Assembly (NCBI RefSeq): GCF_003355495.1
Contig: NZ_CP031337.1
Coordinates: 3,207,668-3,271,667, forward strand
Source of the DNA: Crenobacter cavernae
Lineage (GTDB): Bacteria; Pseudomonadota; Gammaproteobacteria; Burkholderiales; Chromobacteriaceae
Length of the DNA: 64,000 nt
Direction of reading: 5' to 3'
Shown here: in pieces, positions 62,920 through 64,000 of the stretch
Layout: every line of letters begins with the position of its first letter
Position numbering within the stretch: position 1 is the stretch's first letter
Made by a program: the position numbers and the translations under genes
Notes under the pieces: model-generated
Seen by the model: only the letters and a program-made list of their open reading frames with translations
The model's database searches: none
What the model was told of the DNA's origin: nothing

Positions 62920-63945
62920 ATGAAAGCGATCAACCGCATCATCGACAGCGCCCGCGCGGCCCCCAAGCGCATCGTGCTGTGCGAAGGCGACGATGCGCGC
63001 ATCCTGAAGGCGGCGCAACGCGCCACCCGCGAAGGCACTGCCCGCATCCTGCTGGTGGGGGACGCCGGCCGCATCCGCCGAATCGCCGCCGACGAAGGCG
63101 TCGACCTTGCCGGCATGGAGCTGGTCGACCCGGCCACCTCTGCGCTCACGCCGTCCTTTGCGCAGAAGCTGTTCGCGCTGCGCCAGAAGAAGGGCATGAC
63201 GCTGGAGGAAGCGAAACGCGAGGTGCTCAAGCCGCTGTGCTTCGCCAACCTGATGGTGCGCCTCGACCACGCGGACGGCTCGGTCGCCGGCGCGGTCCAC
63301 ACCACCGCCGACGTGGTGCGCCACGCGATCCAGATCATCGGCGTCGACCCGTCGTTCAAGCTGGTTTCGAGCTTCTTTTTAATGATGCTCTGCGAGCCCT
63401 TCCACACGCTGAAGGGCGGGCTGATCTTTTCCGACTGCGGACTGGTGGTCGACCCCGACGCACACGAACTGTCCGAGATCGCGATGGCTGCGGCCGACAG
63501 CGCCCGCAGCCTGCTGATGGACGAGCCGCGCGTCGCGATGCTGTCGTTCTCGACCAGCGGCAGCGCCAAGCACGCGGCGGTCGACAAGGTGGTCGAGGCG
63601 GCGCGCCGGGTCAGGGAACTGCGCCCGGCCTCGCGATCGACGGCGACGTGCAGCTCGACGCGGCGATCGTCGCGGAGATCGCGAACCGCAAGGTCGATAA
63701 CTCGGCGGTGAAGGGCCGCGCCAACGTGCTCGTTTTTCCCAGCCTCGAGGCCGGCAATATCGGCTACAAGTTGGCCGAGCGCGTCGGCGGCGCGAAGGCG
63801 ATCGGTCCTCTGCTGCAGGGCCTGCAAAAACCGGCCAACGACCTGTCGCGCGGCTGTAGCCGACGACGTCTTCTACGTCATCGCCGTGACCGTGGTCCAG
63901 GCGCAGACCGCCGCCGAACGACTGCCGGACGAAAAGCGATCATGA
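62920..63945 (+). pseudogene. pta: Phosphate acetyltransferase (Pta, copy 3), frameshifted
   Basis: One C is missing near 63,626 ('LRPGLAID' region) and two bases near 63,860. Otherwise identical to the other copies. Confidence 0.83.
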
Positions 63946-64000
63946 CCGGCGAGATGCTGCTGCCCTTTCTCGCGCTGATGGGCGTCGCGAGCTACTTCCA
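63942..64000 (+). CDS. tauE: TauE/SafE-family exporter (copy 3), partial at window end
   Basis: The first 19 codons (MTGEMLLPFLALMGVASYF) are present and identical to copies 1 and 2; the gene leaves the window. Confidence 0.8.
   Translation, partial: MTGEMLLPFLALMGVASYF

Larger units (their letters stand above)
1015..63779. repeat. Dispersed word TTGGCCGAG(C), candidate DNA uptake sequence
   Basis: Exact 9-base matches counted by eye. Plus strand starts: 1015, 3624, 4364, 4538, 6629, 14551, 17833, 19215, 20145, 24290, 26060, 31699, 33151, 33763, 36003, 39791, 42131, 44207, 45673. Minus strand (as CTCGGCCAA): 1230, 3584, 14532, 21254, 24269, 27366, 33354, 36020, 40379, 46500, 46899, 48621, 49265. 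Tandem-repeat copies add 51922, 53998, 55464, 56291, 56690, 58411, 59054, 61696 and 63771. Of the 32 unique sites, 24 continue with C and 25 are preceded by G (the other seven by C). Uptake function is inferred. Confidence 0.65.
59980..64000. repeat. 9.8-kb tandem repeat unit, copy 3 (cut by window end)
   Basis: Third unit, covering iclR, xsc, pta and the first bases of tauE/safE. Contains at least six differences from copies 1 and 2, nearly all short deletions in GC runs. Confidence 0.92.

Overview
The window reads as a GC-rich (roughly two-thirds G+C by eye) betaproteobacterial chromosome segment, most likely from Neisseriales/Chromobacteriaceae. This rests on gene content (a proteasome-like BPH peptidase next to hslO, a minor-pilin operon with pilY1, an aot-argR arginine operon beside an NAD-glutamate dehydrogenase) and not on any marker RNA. 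No rRNA, tRNA, CRISPR array, prophage or insertion sequence was seen.

Layout. 1-2.4 kb: end of an HlyD/YbhG-type ABC export operon. 2.6-4.5 kb: urea transporter and an unknown membrane-anchored protein. 4.6-7.6 kb: an Lrp-type regulator divergent from dadA-dadX across a long palindrome (D-alanine catabolism). 7.9-14.5 kb: type IV pilus minor-pilin operon fimT-pilV-pilW-pilX-pilY1-pilE. 14.6-24.2 kb: housekeeping and stress genes (hslO, BPH peptidase, YafJ-like amidotransferase, lipocalin, class-III aminotransferase, cNMP/CBS/DUF294 protein, exonuclease, radC, coaBC, dut). 24.4-36 kb: NAD-glutamate dehydrogenase divergent from two substrate-binding proteins, aotQMOP and an AraC-type ArgR, which together import and catabolise arginine. 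36.1-38.9 kb: a Fur-controlled TonB receptor, then a scar where the 5' end of a Fur-controlled gene abuts the 5' end of a dgkA-like gene. 39-50 kb: a DadA-like oxidase and a sulfoacetaldehyde (taurine/sulfonate) module: iclR, xsc, pta, tauE/safE, a chemoreceptor and a CobT/CobS-like pair.

From about 40,414 that sulfonate module is repeated head to tail with a 9,791-bp period: one full copy, a second copy, and a third cut off by the window end. Copies 1 and 2 match until about 57,200. After that the sequence accumulates small indels that break five genes, which looks like uncorrected sequence at a contig end. The duplication may be real, but the frameshifts should not be read as biology.

The most interesting signal is a 9-10 base word, TTGGCCGAG(C), which I count 32 times on both strands in the first 50.2 kb. 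It lies in frame inside genes as Leu-Ala-Glu with the TTG codon, and as inverted pairs forming terminators after many genes. This is the same architecture as the Neisseria DNA uptake sequence but with an unrelated word, so it is a candidate uptake-sequence dialect in a genome that also carries pilus genes.
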